Source of the DNA: Berghia stephanieae
Lineage: Eukaryota; Mollusca; Gastropoda; Nudibranchia; Aeolidiidae
DNA: 64,000 bases
Reading direction: 5' to 3'
Assembly (NCBI GenBank): GCA_034508935.3
Contig: CM067444.1
Span: 36,389,050 to 36,453,049 of the forward strand
Positions within the stretch are counted from its first letter, which is position 1. Every line of letters begins with the position of its first letter. Position numbers and translations under genes: made by a program. The notes under the pieces were generated by a model that saw only the letters and a program-made list of their open reading frames with translations, did not search any database and was not told where the DNA came from. Below are positions 1-11,817 of this stretch, piece by piece.

Positions 1-37
<37 letters not shown>

Positions 38-64
38 TATTATTATTATTTATTATTATTGTTA

Positions 65-145
<81 letters not shown>

Positions 146-165
146 GTTATTATTATTATTATTTG
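1..165. repeat. (ATT)n microsatellite
   Basis: Almost uninterrupted ATT trinucleotide repeat at the left edge, continuing off the window. No coding signal. Confidence 0.95.
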
Positions 166-316
166 ATATATTATTTGATGATGCATAATATACGACGATT
201 TCATATATTACACCCTACAACAAGCTTTTGTCCTAACACCCACATACACATTTTTGGTAAACTGTCTTTACTCGGTTTTACATCAATTTTTCTTCTTTTC
301 TGTTCCTCTCTGCCAG

Positions 317-365
317 ATACGCGGAGCACATGTTGAAGGAGCATCACAAGGAACTTGCAGATTAG
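317..365 (+). CDS. possible 3'-terminal coding exon of an unidentified gene
   Basis: A strong pyrimidine tract (cttcttttctgttcctctct) leads into a CAG acceptor at 314-316. The next bases read YAEHMLKEHHKELAD and then TAG at 363-365 in one frame. This would be the last exon of a gene whose earlier exons lie left of the window. The peptide is charged and probably helical; I do not recognise the family. The reading phase across the intron is unknown, and no clear AATAAA follows, only an ATTAAA near 605. The exon is very short, so chance is a real alternative. From 366 to 690 I see only AT-rich sequence that could be 3' UTR. Confidence 0.3.
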
Positions 366-699
366 TCTCAAAGCCTGCGGACATCAAGACTGGCGTTGGA
401 CTGTTGATAATCTATCGGTTCTCAGGATATTGGATAAACCTGGCTTTTTGTTGTTGTTTCTTGTGTACTACGTAATCATTTATGAGGTTAATATCTCGTA
501 CAGGATATGATATATATATGTATGTCGTTTATTTTTCTCGCATCTTAGAAATTACATCTAAAACTTTCCTTTTCGATTGTAAAAATTATTGAACAAAAAA
601 GTGATATTAAAAGAATCAACACAGGACATTTTGGGATCATAATTAAATTGTACTTCACCTAACAACGAAAACAATTTTTGTCTTTTAAATTTGTCAACT

Positions 700-1255
700 T
701 TTGAAACACGTTTAGATATGATAGATCTACATATGGAAAACGGTTTGAAATTTGAAATACGATTAGATGTGATAGATCTACATATGGAAAACGGTTTGAA
801 ACACGATTAGATATGATAGATTTACATATGGAAAACGGTTTGAAACACGATTAGATATGATAGATCTACATATGGAAAACGGTTTGAAACACGATTAGAT
901 ATGATAGATCTACATATGGAAAACGGTTTGAAATTTGAAACACGATTAGATGTGATAGATCTACATATGGAAAACGGTTTGAAACACGATTAGATATGAT
1001 AGATTTACATATGGAAAACGGTTTGAAACACGATTAGATATGATAGATCTACATATGGAAAACGGTTTGAAACACGATTAGATATGATAGATCTACATAT
1101 GGAAAACGGTTTGAAACACGATTAGATATGATAGATCTACATATGGAAAACGGTTTGAAACACGATTAGATATGATAGATCTACATATGGAAAACGGTTT
1201 GAAATTTGAAACACGATTAGATATGATAGATCTACATATGGAAAACGGTTTGAAA
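700..1255. repeat. 44-bp minisatellite, 12 monomers
   Basis: Twelve head-to-tail copies of a 44-bp unit containing GATAGATCTACATATGGAAA. Some monomers carry an extra AAATTTG insertion (52-53 bp). The order of variants (long monomer with GATGTGATAG, then a TTTACA variant) recurs after about 184 bp, giving a four-monomer higher-order pattern. Non-coding. Confidence 0.93.
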
Positions 1256-1258
1256 TTT

Positions 1259-2879
1259 TTTTAAAAATGCTTTACAAGTTTTGGTATTTATTTGGAGTTC
1301 TGTGTAAAATTTATAAAACATTTGAATATATTTGTTTTTTTTTATTTTATGATTACTTCAATCTTATCTTGGACAGCAGTAATGACATTGTTTCGTTGTA
1401 AGAATTGATTTTGGTTTGAAGTTATCCCTGTTAAAAAATTAAACTTGAGAACAAATGATCCGTCACAGTTGTTTCAAAATTGCTATCTATGAACTGTTAC
1501 TAATACCAATACATAGTGAAATTCATACTTTCTATACATCTCCTCATTTCAAACATATAATATATCGACATGTCCCCTAAATATAGTGTAATGTTATCTC
1601 TACTTGTAATCTGGACCAATCAATGTTACTTTTACTTTTACTTTCGCTTTCACACAAATTTCATACATTATAATTCTGCATGCATGTCTTATGTTTTGTT
1701 GGAGTTTTTTTCGTCCTTATATTCTACTTTATATTTTGCAATTATCACAATTCTATTCTGGTTTTCACATTATGAGGGATAAAATAAGATAATTTATTTT
1801 AAAATCATATCGAAAATAATAAACTAGAAGTATTTCTTTTTAAGTTAATTTTCATTGTTTTCTTATTCTATTTTGGTGTTTACGTTATGAGGGATAAAAT
1901 AAGATAATTCATTTAAAAATTATATCGAGAAACATGTTCTTGGGTTTGTTGTTTGTTTGTTTTGATTTTTCAATTAATTTTCATCGTTTTCCAATTATTC
2001 ACTCCAAATGTTTCTAAATGAAACCATTTTGACGATTTTGTGAGTAAAATTAAAAAACACAAAAACAATAAAGACTATGAATGTAAAAAAGTTTTTCTTG
2101 GGTCTAAATATGAAAATAAAACTTTTTTTTACGGTGAATTTGTAAAAGGTACATAAGTTATGTTGCTTCAATTTTCTTCCATTTCCTTCTGGGTTTTTTT
2201 ATTTGATGGGGGATGGATGGTGGGGAGGGGGGGGGGGGGGTTATATTTTCCTATTATTCTTATCATTAAATATTTGTCATCATTGCATGTTGAACTGGCT
2301 GGCAAATTACCGTCAAAGTCGTTTTGATATCTGATGAAATTAAAATATATTGTGGGATTGCTATAATTGTATTGTGTTTGTTTTTTCTATTAATTTTTAA
2401 CTCTTGTTCGTTTTGTTTGTTGGGTTTTTTGGGTTTTTTTTGATTGGGGGGGGGTTGTCTTTTGCTGTATTATGGGTTAGGTTTTTTGGGGGATTTTGTT
2501 ATTTTTAGGAGCTTTACAGCGCTTGCAATAGACCAGTGTAATATCCAAGGGGTAACAATCGCAATCGTCCATTTTATGCTATAGAATCCGGGATAAGCTA
2601 TAGTTCCATGGCCTAATGGCTCTGAATGACAATTGTGTTACTGTTACGGCGCTTGCGACTCATACGGGTCACTCCAGCGCCAGTAGAACGGGAGAAAATG
2701 CAATTGTCATAAAAATTGGAAATTTGCAAATAAAAAGAACGTTAAGTAAAATGATGACAAGGGTGACTGGGATCAAACACAAAGATAGGTACAACTTAAA
2801 GACAGCTACAATTCTCAGACGTATTCACTCTCAACAACAAAAATGAAAAAAAAACGTTTAAAGAAATTATTTATGAATT
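1259..2879. other. AT-rich intergenic stretch, no gene seen
   Basis: Low-complexity AT-rich DNA with G runs near 2,225-2,240 and 2,443-2,455. A 17-bp motif (gggataaaataagataat) occurs twice, near 1,775 and 1,890. The part near 2,545-2,612 (gcaatcgtccattttatgc) resembles the tail of the SINE at 11,818-12,058. I see no supportable exon. Confidence 0.6.
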
Positions 2880-3024
2880 GGCCAGATCACTCGTCATTTA
2901 AATATCGATCGATTAAAATGACCCTCATCTTGTCTAAAACTCCTAAACCTGGGACTTCACAAATCCCATGTTTGAGAGTTTTTGACAATCGATCGATATT
3001 TGAAGGACGAGTTTTCTGGCCAGT
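2880..3024. mobile_element. palindromic MITE-like element
   Basis: Imperfect inverted repeat: the left end runs TGGCCAGATCACTCGTC then AAATATCGATCGATT, and the right end is its reverse complement (GATCGATATTTGAAGGACGA, CTGGCCA). Related copies lie at 11,017-11,199 and 22,901-23,083, with a half copy near 57,345-57,455. It has no coding capacity, so it is a non-autonomous foldback or MITE family. Confidence 0.7.
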
Positions 3025-3269
3025 TTTAAAAATAATATGTGTTTTATCAGATCATGGCTGTATTGTAGACAACTGCTCTTATCGCTTTAGAAATTAAGTT
3101 GTTTTTTTGTTGGGTGTTTTTGTATTTTGTCATAGGAAATCGAATCAAGTTGTATCAGTAGGTACTGATATTATGTCATTTGTAGCGTGCAAATTGCCAT
3201 GTGTCGCTGATTATGATTTTTTGATTAAAAAGTGATGACGTTAGGCCTTTTTCTGTGTTCCAGACATAG

Positions 3270-3585
3270 ATAATGCAGCTTTGTGGTCTTCTGGTATGAC
3301 ACTCGCTTTCGGATCGGAAGGTCCTGGGTTCGAGCCTCGGCAGTGCATAGTTGAGTCCTGGAAAAAGGCTCTTTACTCGCATTCTCTCACCGTACTCAGG
3401 TGTAAAATGAGTACCTGGCCGTTAACAGCGTTGTCTCTGTCCGAAAAAAAATTGTATAGTCGCCTAACAGGCGTCATGTCCCGTGCTAAATGTTAAGTGT
3501 TGCTGTTGGCCAGGGACTCATTGCAAAACGCTTTGAGCACATTTAGTGGATATTGCGCTATATAAAAGCTCAATTTTTAAAAATA
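3270..3585 (+). mobile_element. SINE with tRNA-Pro-like head
   Basis: The head (GGTATGACACTCGCTTTCGG, then GGTCCTGGGTTCGAGCC) matches the A box, CGG anticodon region and B box of a tRNA-Pro. The body ends with the tail TTGAGCACATTTAGTGGATA followed by a GCGCTATATAAA motif. Partial relatives: 10,829-10,990 (-), 18,906-19,170 (+), 22,713-22,874 (-), 29,530-29,765 (+), 33,635-33,681 (+, head only), 57,497-57,822 (both strands), and tails at 19,680-19,755 and 30,292-30,362. Confidence 0.85.
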
Positions 3586-3844
3586 ATAAATGTTACCCAG
3601 ATAGAAAAACAACAAGGAGCTGAATAACATTGACATCATTCATTCGATCTATATCATCTTGATCACCCTGTTGATTAGGCGACTTTTAGTCCTCTACCTG
3701 CGCCGCGGTCAAGAGGTCATTCACTCCATCAAATTCCCGACCAGTGCAAGATTGTTCATAGATATGCAAGTTAGTGCACGCCGTCCGATAAGGAAAATTC
3801 CCCGTGAAAATCCAAAATTGATAGTAGAGTAATTAAGAATATAA

Positions 3845-4054
<210 letters not shown>

Positions 4055-4550
4055 CCTCGAAACGGTATTAAGTCGGATTTTTCAATTTTGGATTTTGGTA
4101 CCCAATCATAGCTTATTTTATGCTTAAAAATTTGATACCAAATTTATAAAATTCTGATTATTCATTGCCCAACTATGACTAGATATCTATTTGAAGTAGG
4201 GAGAGTGTAAAAAACAGGTTTTGAGATAATCGACCTTGAAGTGAGGCGCCGTTTTCACGCATAGTCAAATCAATGGGCAAAGATACTCCTTAGATACGGG
4301 CATTGAAAATTTGACGAGAATAGTAAAATTAGCAGAGACAGCAGATTTTCAACTTGACTCATAGGTATTTCAGACACCACTCGGAGGAATTTCAATGCCG
4401 AAAGAGGAATTTCCGCAAACACAAAAAGGGATTTGGTATATTGTATAGATCTAAATAGATAACTGATTAAAACCATATTAAGATATATGAACACATTGCC
4501 AAATACAACCCCAAAGTTTCCTTATTTCAAATGAACTAAAGCTCCGAAAC
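4055..4550. other. unannotated AT-rich stretch
   Basis: Unique-looking AT-rich DNA. No exon, tRNA or repeat recognised. Confidence 0.5.
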
Positions 4551-4552
4551 CT

Positions 4553-5215
4553 AATGGGGGGGGGGGGGGGGGTAGAGAGGAAGATGTGTCGTGGTTGTAG
4601 TAGTGGTTGCAGGGATGGTGATGTGATAGTGGTGGTAGTTGTGATGGAATGGATGGTGATGTGGTAGTTGTTGTAATAATGGTGGTAGGGATGGTGATGT
4701 GGTGGTTGTAGCAGTAGTGTTGGTAGGGATGGTGATGTGGTTGTAGTAGTAGTGGTAGTGATGGTTGTAGTAGTAGTGATGATGATGTGGTGTTGATGGT
4801 GGTTGAAGTAGTAGCAGTGGTGATGATGCCGATGTGGTGGTGGTTGTTGTAGGAGTGGTAGTGATGATGATTTGGTGGTGGTGGTGGTTGTAGTAGTAGT
4901 GGTGATGGTGGTAGTTGTAGTAGTAATGGTAGTGATGATAGTGTGGTGGTGGTGGTGGTGGTGGTTGTAGAAGTAGTTGTAGTGATGGTGGTGGTTGTAG
5001 TAGTAGTAGTGATAGTGATGATGATGTGGTGACGGTTGCTGCTGTAGTGGTAATGATGGTGGTGGTGGTTGTAGCTGTAGTGGTATTGATGATGATGTGG
5101 TGGTGGTTGTAGTAGTAGTGGTAGTGATGGTTGTAGTAATAGTGATGATGATGTGGTGGTTATGGTCGTTGTGGTTGTAGTAGTAGCAGTGGTGGATGAT
5201 GTGTGTGGTGGTAGT
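4553..5215. repeat. degenerate GTG/GTA/GAT trinucleotide array
   Basis: About 660 bp of interspersed gtg, gta, gat and ttg triplets arranged in irregular longer units (gtggtggttgtagtagtagt and variants). The opposite strand stays open for 272 codons as a His/Thr/Tyr run, but this follows from triplet composition and is not a gene. Confidence 0.9.
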
Positions 5216-5670
5216 TGCCCGTAACCCGGAATTTTTTGCTCCAGACCAGATTTTTTTGCGGTGAAACCGGAGTTTTGGCATCACTGAATTTGACATGAGC
5301 TTAGAATATACATTTGATAATGTACATATACACTTTTGAAAAAATCCAATTATTACTTTTGTAGTTATTCATTATTATGTAAGATGTCCTTAAAATAAAT
5401 AAAACACCATTTTTTTAAATGCCGACAAATTTATGAAATTGCTCACTTTTTGAAGAATTTTTGGTATTTAAATAAAGAATCAATGAAATAAGAATTTTTA
5501 ATGTGACATTTTTGTCTTATTTATCAGAGGAAATACGATTTCAAAGTGCCAAAAGTTAAAGAAGGGTTTATAATTTCAAAGTACTGTTTTGAAACTATGT
5601 GAAGCCGAGTGGGCAGGGAAAGAAATATCAAGAAACAGGATGAGAGAGGAAGAGAAAGAATGAGAGAGTA
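5216..5670. other. AT-rich stretch, no gene seen
   Basis: No repeat family or exon recognised here. Confidence 0.45.
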
Positions 5671-5786
5671 AAATACACACACACACACGCGCGCGCGTGA
5701 GAGAGAGCGAGCAGAGAGAGAGAGAGAGAGATAAAGAAAAAGAGGAGCGAGAGGGGAGTGTAGAGAGACTCCTTGTGCATTAAGAG

Positions 5787-5870
<84 letters not shown>
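5671..5870. repeat. compound microsatellite (AC)n, (GA)n, (TATG)n, (TA)n
   Basis: Adjacent dinucleotide and tetranucleotide runs with short unique spacers. Non-coding. Confidence 0.92.
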
Positions 5871-5872
<2 letters not shown>

Positions 5873-5880
5873 AGGACAGC

Positions 5881-6072
5881 TATAGATAGAATGCGCTTGG
5901 CCAATGAGTTCACAACATTGCCATCCGGAAGTATAACGGACCAACACACAAACTCTGTGTAACCATGAACTTTTATAGTCTGGTTAATACAGTTTAGTGA
6001 GAACAACTCACAAACGCGGATGGTAAAAACAATAACAAAGGCCTGAGTGACGTCATCTTCGAACTATCTATA
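5881..6072. mobile_element. 192-bp MITE flanked by TATA
   Basis: The element starts GATAGAATGCGCTTGGCC and ends ATCTTCGAACTATC, with short inverted GATAG/CTATC termini, and TATA stands on both sides. Other copies: 8,359-8,550, 31,964-32,155 and 32,423-32,613 (opposite orientation). Related longer sequences occur at 37,335-37,870 and 38,150-38,360. No coding capacity. Confidence 0.8.
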
Positions 6073-6328
6073 CTGAAAGGACTGACATGTGGAATCTTCA
6101 ACCCCCGCTAGTGGGGGCCAACTAAAAATATAGAAAATTCAAACCAAAATAACAACGGGGCCATTATATGGCAAGATCTTCCATTTTAGAGAATGATTGT
6201 GAATTCTGGGTCCAAAAAAATATTTAATGATTATTATTATTATCAGCAGAGAATAAGAGTAGCCAAGAAACGGAAAGGATGAGTAGTTAGATATTCTAAA
6301 AACTGACCTTATAGTGATTGATTCAGGA

Positions 6329-6331
<3 letters not shown>

Positions 6332-6396
<65 letters not shown>

Positions 6397-6580
6397 GTAT
6401 GTATGTATGAATGTATGTATGTATGTCGTCGTCATCATCATCATCTTCATCATCGTCATCATCGTATTCATCATCATTATCATCGTCATCAACACTAAAA
6501 TCATTTTACCTCTGAGACATTCTGTGGCAGAGTCTGAAACTTCACTGTTCAAATTAATACTCCAGCTCTATACATTGTAC
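6332..6580. repeat. (TA)n, (TATG)n, (ATC)n and a shared flank
   Basis: Three microsatellites in series, followed by a unique-looking flank (tctgaaacttcactgttcaa at 6,535 onward). That flank recurs beside (ATC)n and (TATG)n at 39,225-39,545, so the microsatellites travel with a dispersed repeat. Confidence 0.8.
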
Positions 6581-6664
6581 ATTATTTTAGGAAATGGTAT
6601 TATGTCAATGAATATGTTACCCTTGTTACATTATCATGTATATTTCCTGAAATAAACAATTTTG

Positions 6665-6815
6665 ATATTTGTATGTATGTATGTATGTATGTATGTATGT
6701 ATGTATGTATGTATTATGTATGTATGTATGTATGTATGCATATACGATGGTATGCTGGTTTGTATGTATGTCTGTATGTATGTATGTATGTATGTATATG
6801 TGTATGTATGTTCGC
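6665..6815. repeat. (TATG)n microsatellite
   Basis: Tetranucleotide array with a few variant units. The open frames on both strands (CMYV and YIHT repeats) are shadows of the repeat. Confidence 0.95.
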
Positions 6816-6854
6816 TCATTTCTTTTGTATACATGTGTAGAAACAATGTGCAAG

Positions 6855-6965
6855 CGTGTATGTTTTATGCTGTGTCTGTATTTGTAAATGTTTTGATGTT
6901 CATACCATGAACCAAACTGAGCATTGTTTACCTCACATGAATTGCCTTTAATTTGGACAATAAAG

Positions 6966-7005
<40 letters not shown>

Positions 7006-7016
7006 TATTATTATTA

Positions 7017-7105
<89 letters not shown>
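6855..7105 (+). mobile_element. retroelement 3' tail ending in (ATT)n
   Basis: A short 3' end with a TTTGGACAATAAAGATT signal followed by about 140 bp of ATT units. The same ACAATAAAGAT plus (ATT)n arrangement ends the repeats at 34,435, 34,868 and 35,568. This is typical of the 3' end of a LINE or LINE-mobilised element; no protein part remains. Confidence 0.5.
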
Positions 7106-8300
7106 TTCTTTAGAAGCTTGATTAATGAATGTACATGTAAAGTGATGATGAGGATGAGGGTGAACAATTAGATGAAGGGGAGAGGAGATGAACAATATCA
7201 ACAAAGGGAGGTAATCCGTGGAGGATGATCCCAAGAATACCAAAATATTTACTAAGGGATGCGCTACATATATCGCAGTTGTAATTGGATCTCTAGAATT
7301 TATTAATTTAAAAAAAATTTTGAACACCATTTCATCCCTATAAGGGACGATCGGTCTGCCAGGTAGAATTTTCATTGGAACGCCTGCAGACCAATGTGTT
7401 TCACAAATATCAAATTCTGTCGGTTGTGGTTCAATATCATCATGCGGAGAGAGTTTATTTAACCATGTTTATCGTTCTGGTTCCTTTTTAGGCAATCTGA
7501 ACACACAACATTTGTTGGCTTCATTGTAGTTACCATTGCAATTCGCAACACCACAATTTTCCCCATCTTGAATTTGCTAACAAATCACGTCCATGAACAT
7601 CAGACCCACAAGAGGCAAAAGTTCATGTGAGGCAAAACATTCGGAGTACTGGTTCATTCCATCAATGGAGTAGCATAAGATTCATAGTTCCATTCCATTC
7701 CATAGTTAATTAATAAAGTAACATATCAGATCAATGAGACAGAACTATTATATTCAGATAGTCGGATTTTTAATAAGGGGCGCGCCTTCTCAGCTGTTCA
7801 CAATGTACAGCTGCAAAAATTTGTATGAACTTCTGGATCATTTTGTCGAGGTAAAAAATATTTTTTCAAGAATTTTAAAACAATAGGAATGTATTTCGCT
7901 TATTACAGCTATATTAAAATCGATAACTGGTAAGGATCGGAACCCAAATATGATTATAGTGTCAAAAATATGATTTTACGCTTATCCATTTTGAAAGAAT
8001 TTGTTAAAATGGAATGTTCAGTTAATCGAAACGTATATGATGTTCGTACAGAATCCGAATATGAAGGAACGACAGACATGCTTACATTTTATAACAATCA
8101 ATATACGTTATTGATGAATAAAACTGAAAGTGAACATTACGCGCTTCCAACATTATTTTGGTTTAAAATTTGTGAGAAATAGCTTGTTATTTATGCCAAA
8201 GAGGATTAAATAAATTTAATGTAGTCCAGTCAAAAATAGAAATTCATAAATTTATGATATGATGTTTCCACAAATATGTGCTTGTGTTCAACAACAATAA
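7106..8300. other. unannotated stretch before the duplicated block
   Basis: AT-rich sequence with no gene, RNA or repeat I can support. A 70-codon open frame at 7,970-8,182 has no recognisable motif and no splice or codon support. Confidence 0.5.
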
Positions 8301-8358
8301 ATCACACAAGTATTACACACATCATTTTGATAATACTGGTCTGTTGGAGTTTTCATTA

Positions 8359-8550
8359 TATAGATAGTTCGAAGGACGTCACTCAGTTCTTTGTTATTGC
8401 TTTTTGCCATCCGCGTTTATGAGTAATTCTCACGTAACAGAATTAACCAGACTATAAACGTTTAATGTTACACACAGATTCGTGTGTTGGTCCCTTATAC
8501 TTCTGGATGGCAATGTTGTGAGTTTCTTAGCCAAGCGTATACTATCTATA
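8359..8550. mobile_element. TATA-flanked MITE copy in unit 1
   Basis: Same family as 5,881-6,072, with GATAG...CTATC ends between TATA. In unit 2 most of it is missing: the sequence jumps from gccatccg to tcgttgttaac near 21,099, a loss of about 260 bp. Confidence 0.78.
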
Positions 8551-8884
8551 CATTTTATGTATTTTGGGTAACAGGTGAAAAGTGGGAGAACCAAGATCGC
8601 TGGTTGGGATGACAAGTGTGGTGGTGTGGTAGTGGTAGTGGGGGGGGGGGGGGTTACACTTGGGGATGGTCGTTGTTAACAAATCAATAATATTCTCAAT
8701 TAGGTGAGAACACGAACGGAATTTCGATGCATCAGTAAGACGTGACGGCTGAACGAACAATATTCCCGTAGTCTCTGTTTTTGCGAGTATCGAGTTTCTG
8801 AGAAGACAAGGATGGTATAAGAAAACGATGAGTTGTTTTGATCACCATTGACCATGTGTCGAATTTACATGACAATCCCCCTTT

Positions 8885-8960
8885 TTTATCAAATGGTAAG
8901 GCGTCTACTTATCACACCAAAACTTCTCAAGTTCGAATCTGCATGGAGATGTGATATCTG
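8885..8960 (+). mobile_element. tRNA-like SINE head
   Basis: AAATGGTAAGGCGTCTACTT resembles a D-arm/A box, and AAGTTCGAATCTGCATGG a T-arm/B box. Copies lie at 21,308-21,380 and 32,684-32,755 in units 2 and 3. The 3' acceptor half does not pair with the 5' end, so this is a SINE head or tRNA relic, not a functional tRNA gene. Confidence 0.5.
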
Positions 8961-9215
8961 TATTGACATAGAGTAAGTTTGAGCCTATGATTATTCAAAA
9001 AATATATCAACATTGATTAACGTGAGTGCTATTCATTGCGCGAAGTCATGTAATTACGGACATTTTCGTATTTTAAGATTTACAGACGGCACCAAATTAG
9101 GACAGTGACATAAAGCGGTGGATTTTATGTTAACTATTTATATATCTTATCAATAGATATAAATAAATACATTTTAAATGCCCCTTTATTCATTCCATAG
9201 GGGATATTTTTCTAT

Positions 9216-9336
9216 GGGGCCTATTCCAAGGGAAGACTGGAATAACACAAGCGTGAGCCGCAGGGCAGCGCCGCAAATTGAGCTAGGGCGAGGTGACTTG
9301 CCTAGGTTATTCCAGTCTTTCCTTGGAATGGACCCT
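9216..9336. mobile_element. 120-bp MITE with about 30-bp inverted ends
   Basis: The left end CTATTCCAAGGGAAGACTGG is repeated inverted at the right end (CCAGTCTTTCCTTGGAATGG). Copies sit at 21,645-21,764 and 33,000-33,104. A related end lies at 33,930-33,965. The inside contains gagctagggcgaggtgactt, which also occurs in the SINE at 59,745. Confidence 0.75.
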
Positions 9337-9700
9337 TAAGACAATTTCCCTAAGGATTGAATGAAGGGGATTTTAGGTTTATGATTTATTTATTTTTTTT
9401 TTAGTTTCAGTTTTTAATAGAAACAAAAGGGAAGGAGGTATTATAATAATAATGTCTAATTTCAATTTTATTTGTACAATTCTAACCCTAGTACACACCA
9501 TGCCCTAATTTGCAGTTCTGATGACCCGATTCATTAGGGGCCCATAATGGTAATGGAACTATTTTTTTTAAATGACTCAAAATATTATCCTTTTCAACAT
9601 TTTTTAGCTAGGCCCTTAATAGCGTTCGGATGTCAGACCTGTAAGATTAGTACACGTCGCTACTGATCCACTTATTGTCACTTGTCTTTTAGCCAATGTA

Positions 9701-10155
9701 ACAACAAGATATGAAGTGAGTAGAAAAGTGCCAGAAGACAATAGAGAATAAAAATTTTTTTTTTTTTTTTCCGCGGCGGTGGTGGGGTTTGAACCTGCGA
9801 CCTTATTGGTACGACAACTCCGCCTGCAGGTGAGAGCGTGGCTCTACCGTGTGAGCTATCCACGAACACAAAAATATTCGTTTCAAACCCAAAGTCATTT
9901 CTAGATCCCTCTCTCACCCACTTCTTGAGATCGCCGATTCGTTCACCACCATCGCGAAGTAATTTTGACCAGCAGTTAAGCCTAATAGCCAATATTCTCA
10001 TCACAAACATATAACATAGAAACGATTGAGACATTGAGTATGCTCCGGTGTATGGGGTGAATTTTTAATTCAGAAAAGTGAGTGGAGCAGGCACTTATGT
10101 TGGTAACAACAAGATATGAAGTGAGTAGAAAAGTGCCAGAAGACAATAGAGAATA

Positions 10156-10195
<40 letters not shown>

Positions 10196-10236
10196 CGCGG
10201 CGGTGGTGGGTTTGAACCTGCGACCTTATTGGTAAT
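9701..10236 (-). mobile_element. dimeric tRNA-derived SINE (SINE-II), full plus partial copy
   Basis: On the - strand the element has a tRNA-like head with TAGCTCACACGGTAGAGC (A box) and GCAGGTTCGAACCC-type B box, then a poly-T-rich body. One full unit of about 398 bp (9,701-10,100) is followed directly by a partial second unit. It is flanked by AATGTA at 9,695-9,700 and 10,237-10,242. The matching place in unit 2 (22,123-22,128) has a single AATGTA and no insert, so this is an insertion in unit 1 with a 6-bp target-site duplication. The same family fills 63,176-64,000. Confidence 0.88.
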
Positions 10237-10828
10237 AATGTAGCGAGTTACTTTAGAATGTCTTGCAAATATTACTTTAATCTTTTTGTACACGGATATA
10301 GCTTTAGAAACATTTTTTAAAAATTGTTTGATGCTTATTTGTACATGATTTTGTGTGGGCTTACGATTGTAAAATTTAAGACAACAACAGCTGATGCTTT
10401 CTCAAACCACCACAAAAGGACCACAATATAAATGAACGGAATATCTAGGGTAAATCATTCTGGGTTTTTTTTTCGTTAGCAGAAGTCAAACGAACGGAGC
10501 CCTGGAAAATGTGAGTTTGAATTTTAATTTTAAATTTAATCTTTAACCCTCTCCTTACCAACTATAGGAAAATCGTCACATTCGTTACGACTTAACCAAG
10601 ATTTTTAAAATTCAAATTTCTCTTGTACATCATAAAATTTAAAGAAAATGAACAGTGTGTTTTAGGGCATGTTTTCTAAAGAAATTATTTATCGCAAGAA
10701 CTTTACTGCTATTAGATTTTATGTCTGAATGATAAAAAATATATTTTTGTTTTAGTTGGGTGTGAATTTTTGGGGAAATCCTGAAAAAGGCTGGTTAGAA
10801 GAGAGTTAATATAACGCAATATCCACTA

Positions 10829-10990
10829 AACGTTCTGTATAGGGGAGTCTCTAGCCAACAGCAACACTTATCATGTCAGACGAGACATGACGCCTGTTCG
10901 TCGATATTACCATTTTTTTCAGACAATGATGTTAACGGCCAGATCCTGGGCTCTAGTCCTGAGCGGCCGTTGAGCAACGGCCTTTAAACC
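10829..10990 (-). mobile_element. SINE (tRNA-Pro family) fragment
   Basis: Reverse-strand body of the 3,270 SINE: AACAGCAACACTTATCATGT and GACGAGACATGACGCCTGTT match its tail in reverse. The head is missing. The unit 2 copy is at 22,713-22,874. Confidence 0.75.
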
Positions 10991-11016
10991 AAGCTCTGGA
11001 AAAACTCGTATTCAAA

Positions 11017-11199
11017 AATTTGGTCAGAATACTCGATGTTCAAATATCGATCGAATTACATAACCCTCATCTTGGCAAACACTCTCAAACATGGTATTTA
11101 GGGAAGACTTTACGAAGTCCCAGATTTAAGAGTTTTTGCCAAGGTGATGGTCTCATTATATTGATTGATATTTGAAGGACGTGTTTTCTAGCCAAATTT
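11017..11199. mobile_element. palindromic MITE-like element, unit 1 copy
   Basis: Same family as 2,880-3,024: inverted arms around CAAATATCGATCGAATTACA and GATTGATATTTGAAGGACG. The unit 2 copy is at 22,901-23,083. Confidence 0.68.
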
Positions 11200-11815
11200 T
11201 AAAATACGTACTTTTCCAGAGTACGACAGTTAGCTGGTTAAACACGCACTAAAAACTGCCAGGGAGGTAGGAGCTATAGTTTGTCGTTTTTGGTTATATT
11301 ATACAACAGCAACAGTTGTGAGGTTGCCAGTTTATATTATTCTCAAGGACAACTATTCATTATAGTAATCCTTGATTATTATTTAAATGCCCATAGCCAA
11401 AAACTTGGCGTTTTCAGGTATGAGTTGTGCATTTTTATGGCATCTTTTCCAAAGCACGTATTATCAAATATTTTAGAAAGAAATTATCAATGATTTCACA
11501 TACTATTCACATTTTCAACCTTAATCTGTCACGACGAAATGAATTCCTTTTCTTTATCAACATACTTATTCATGGCAGGAGAATGAAAAAAAAATCAGAT
11601 CTATTTCCATTTTTATGCGCGTTTTAGCAGATAAAGTTGTACTTGGAAAAGTTCGGCATTTGTACAGACCATTTTGGCATTTTTTGTTACCAGTTTTGCA
11701 TAGTTTGAAAAATTGATCTGGCAACCTTCTGAAAAAACAGAATGACGTTTTTAACAATGTCTGTCAGAAATGATGTAAGTGGGTTTTGAAATTAATAATT
11801 AATATTTCATTTCAC
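11200..11815. other. intergenic stretch upstream of serpin A
   Basis: AT-rich and nearly identical to 23,084-23,700. The non-coding first exon and promoter of serpin A should lie upstream of 12,116, but I cannot place them. No convincing TATA box with a donor site was found. Confidence 0.4.
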
Positions 11816-11817
11816 GG

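Noticed and set aside
4478-5296. 272-codon open frame rich in His, Thr and Tyr on the - strand
   Set aside because: It follows directly from GTG/GTA/GAT triplets; all three frames show similar low-complexity runs and there is no start context or domain.
8885-8960. tRNA gene
   Set aside because: Only A- and B-box-like parts; no cloverleaf, and it is carried in all duplication units as part of a repeat.
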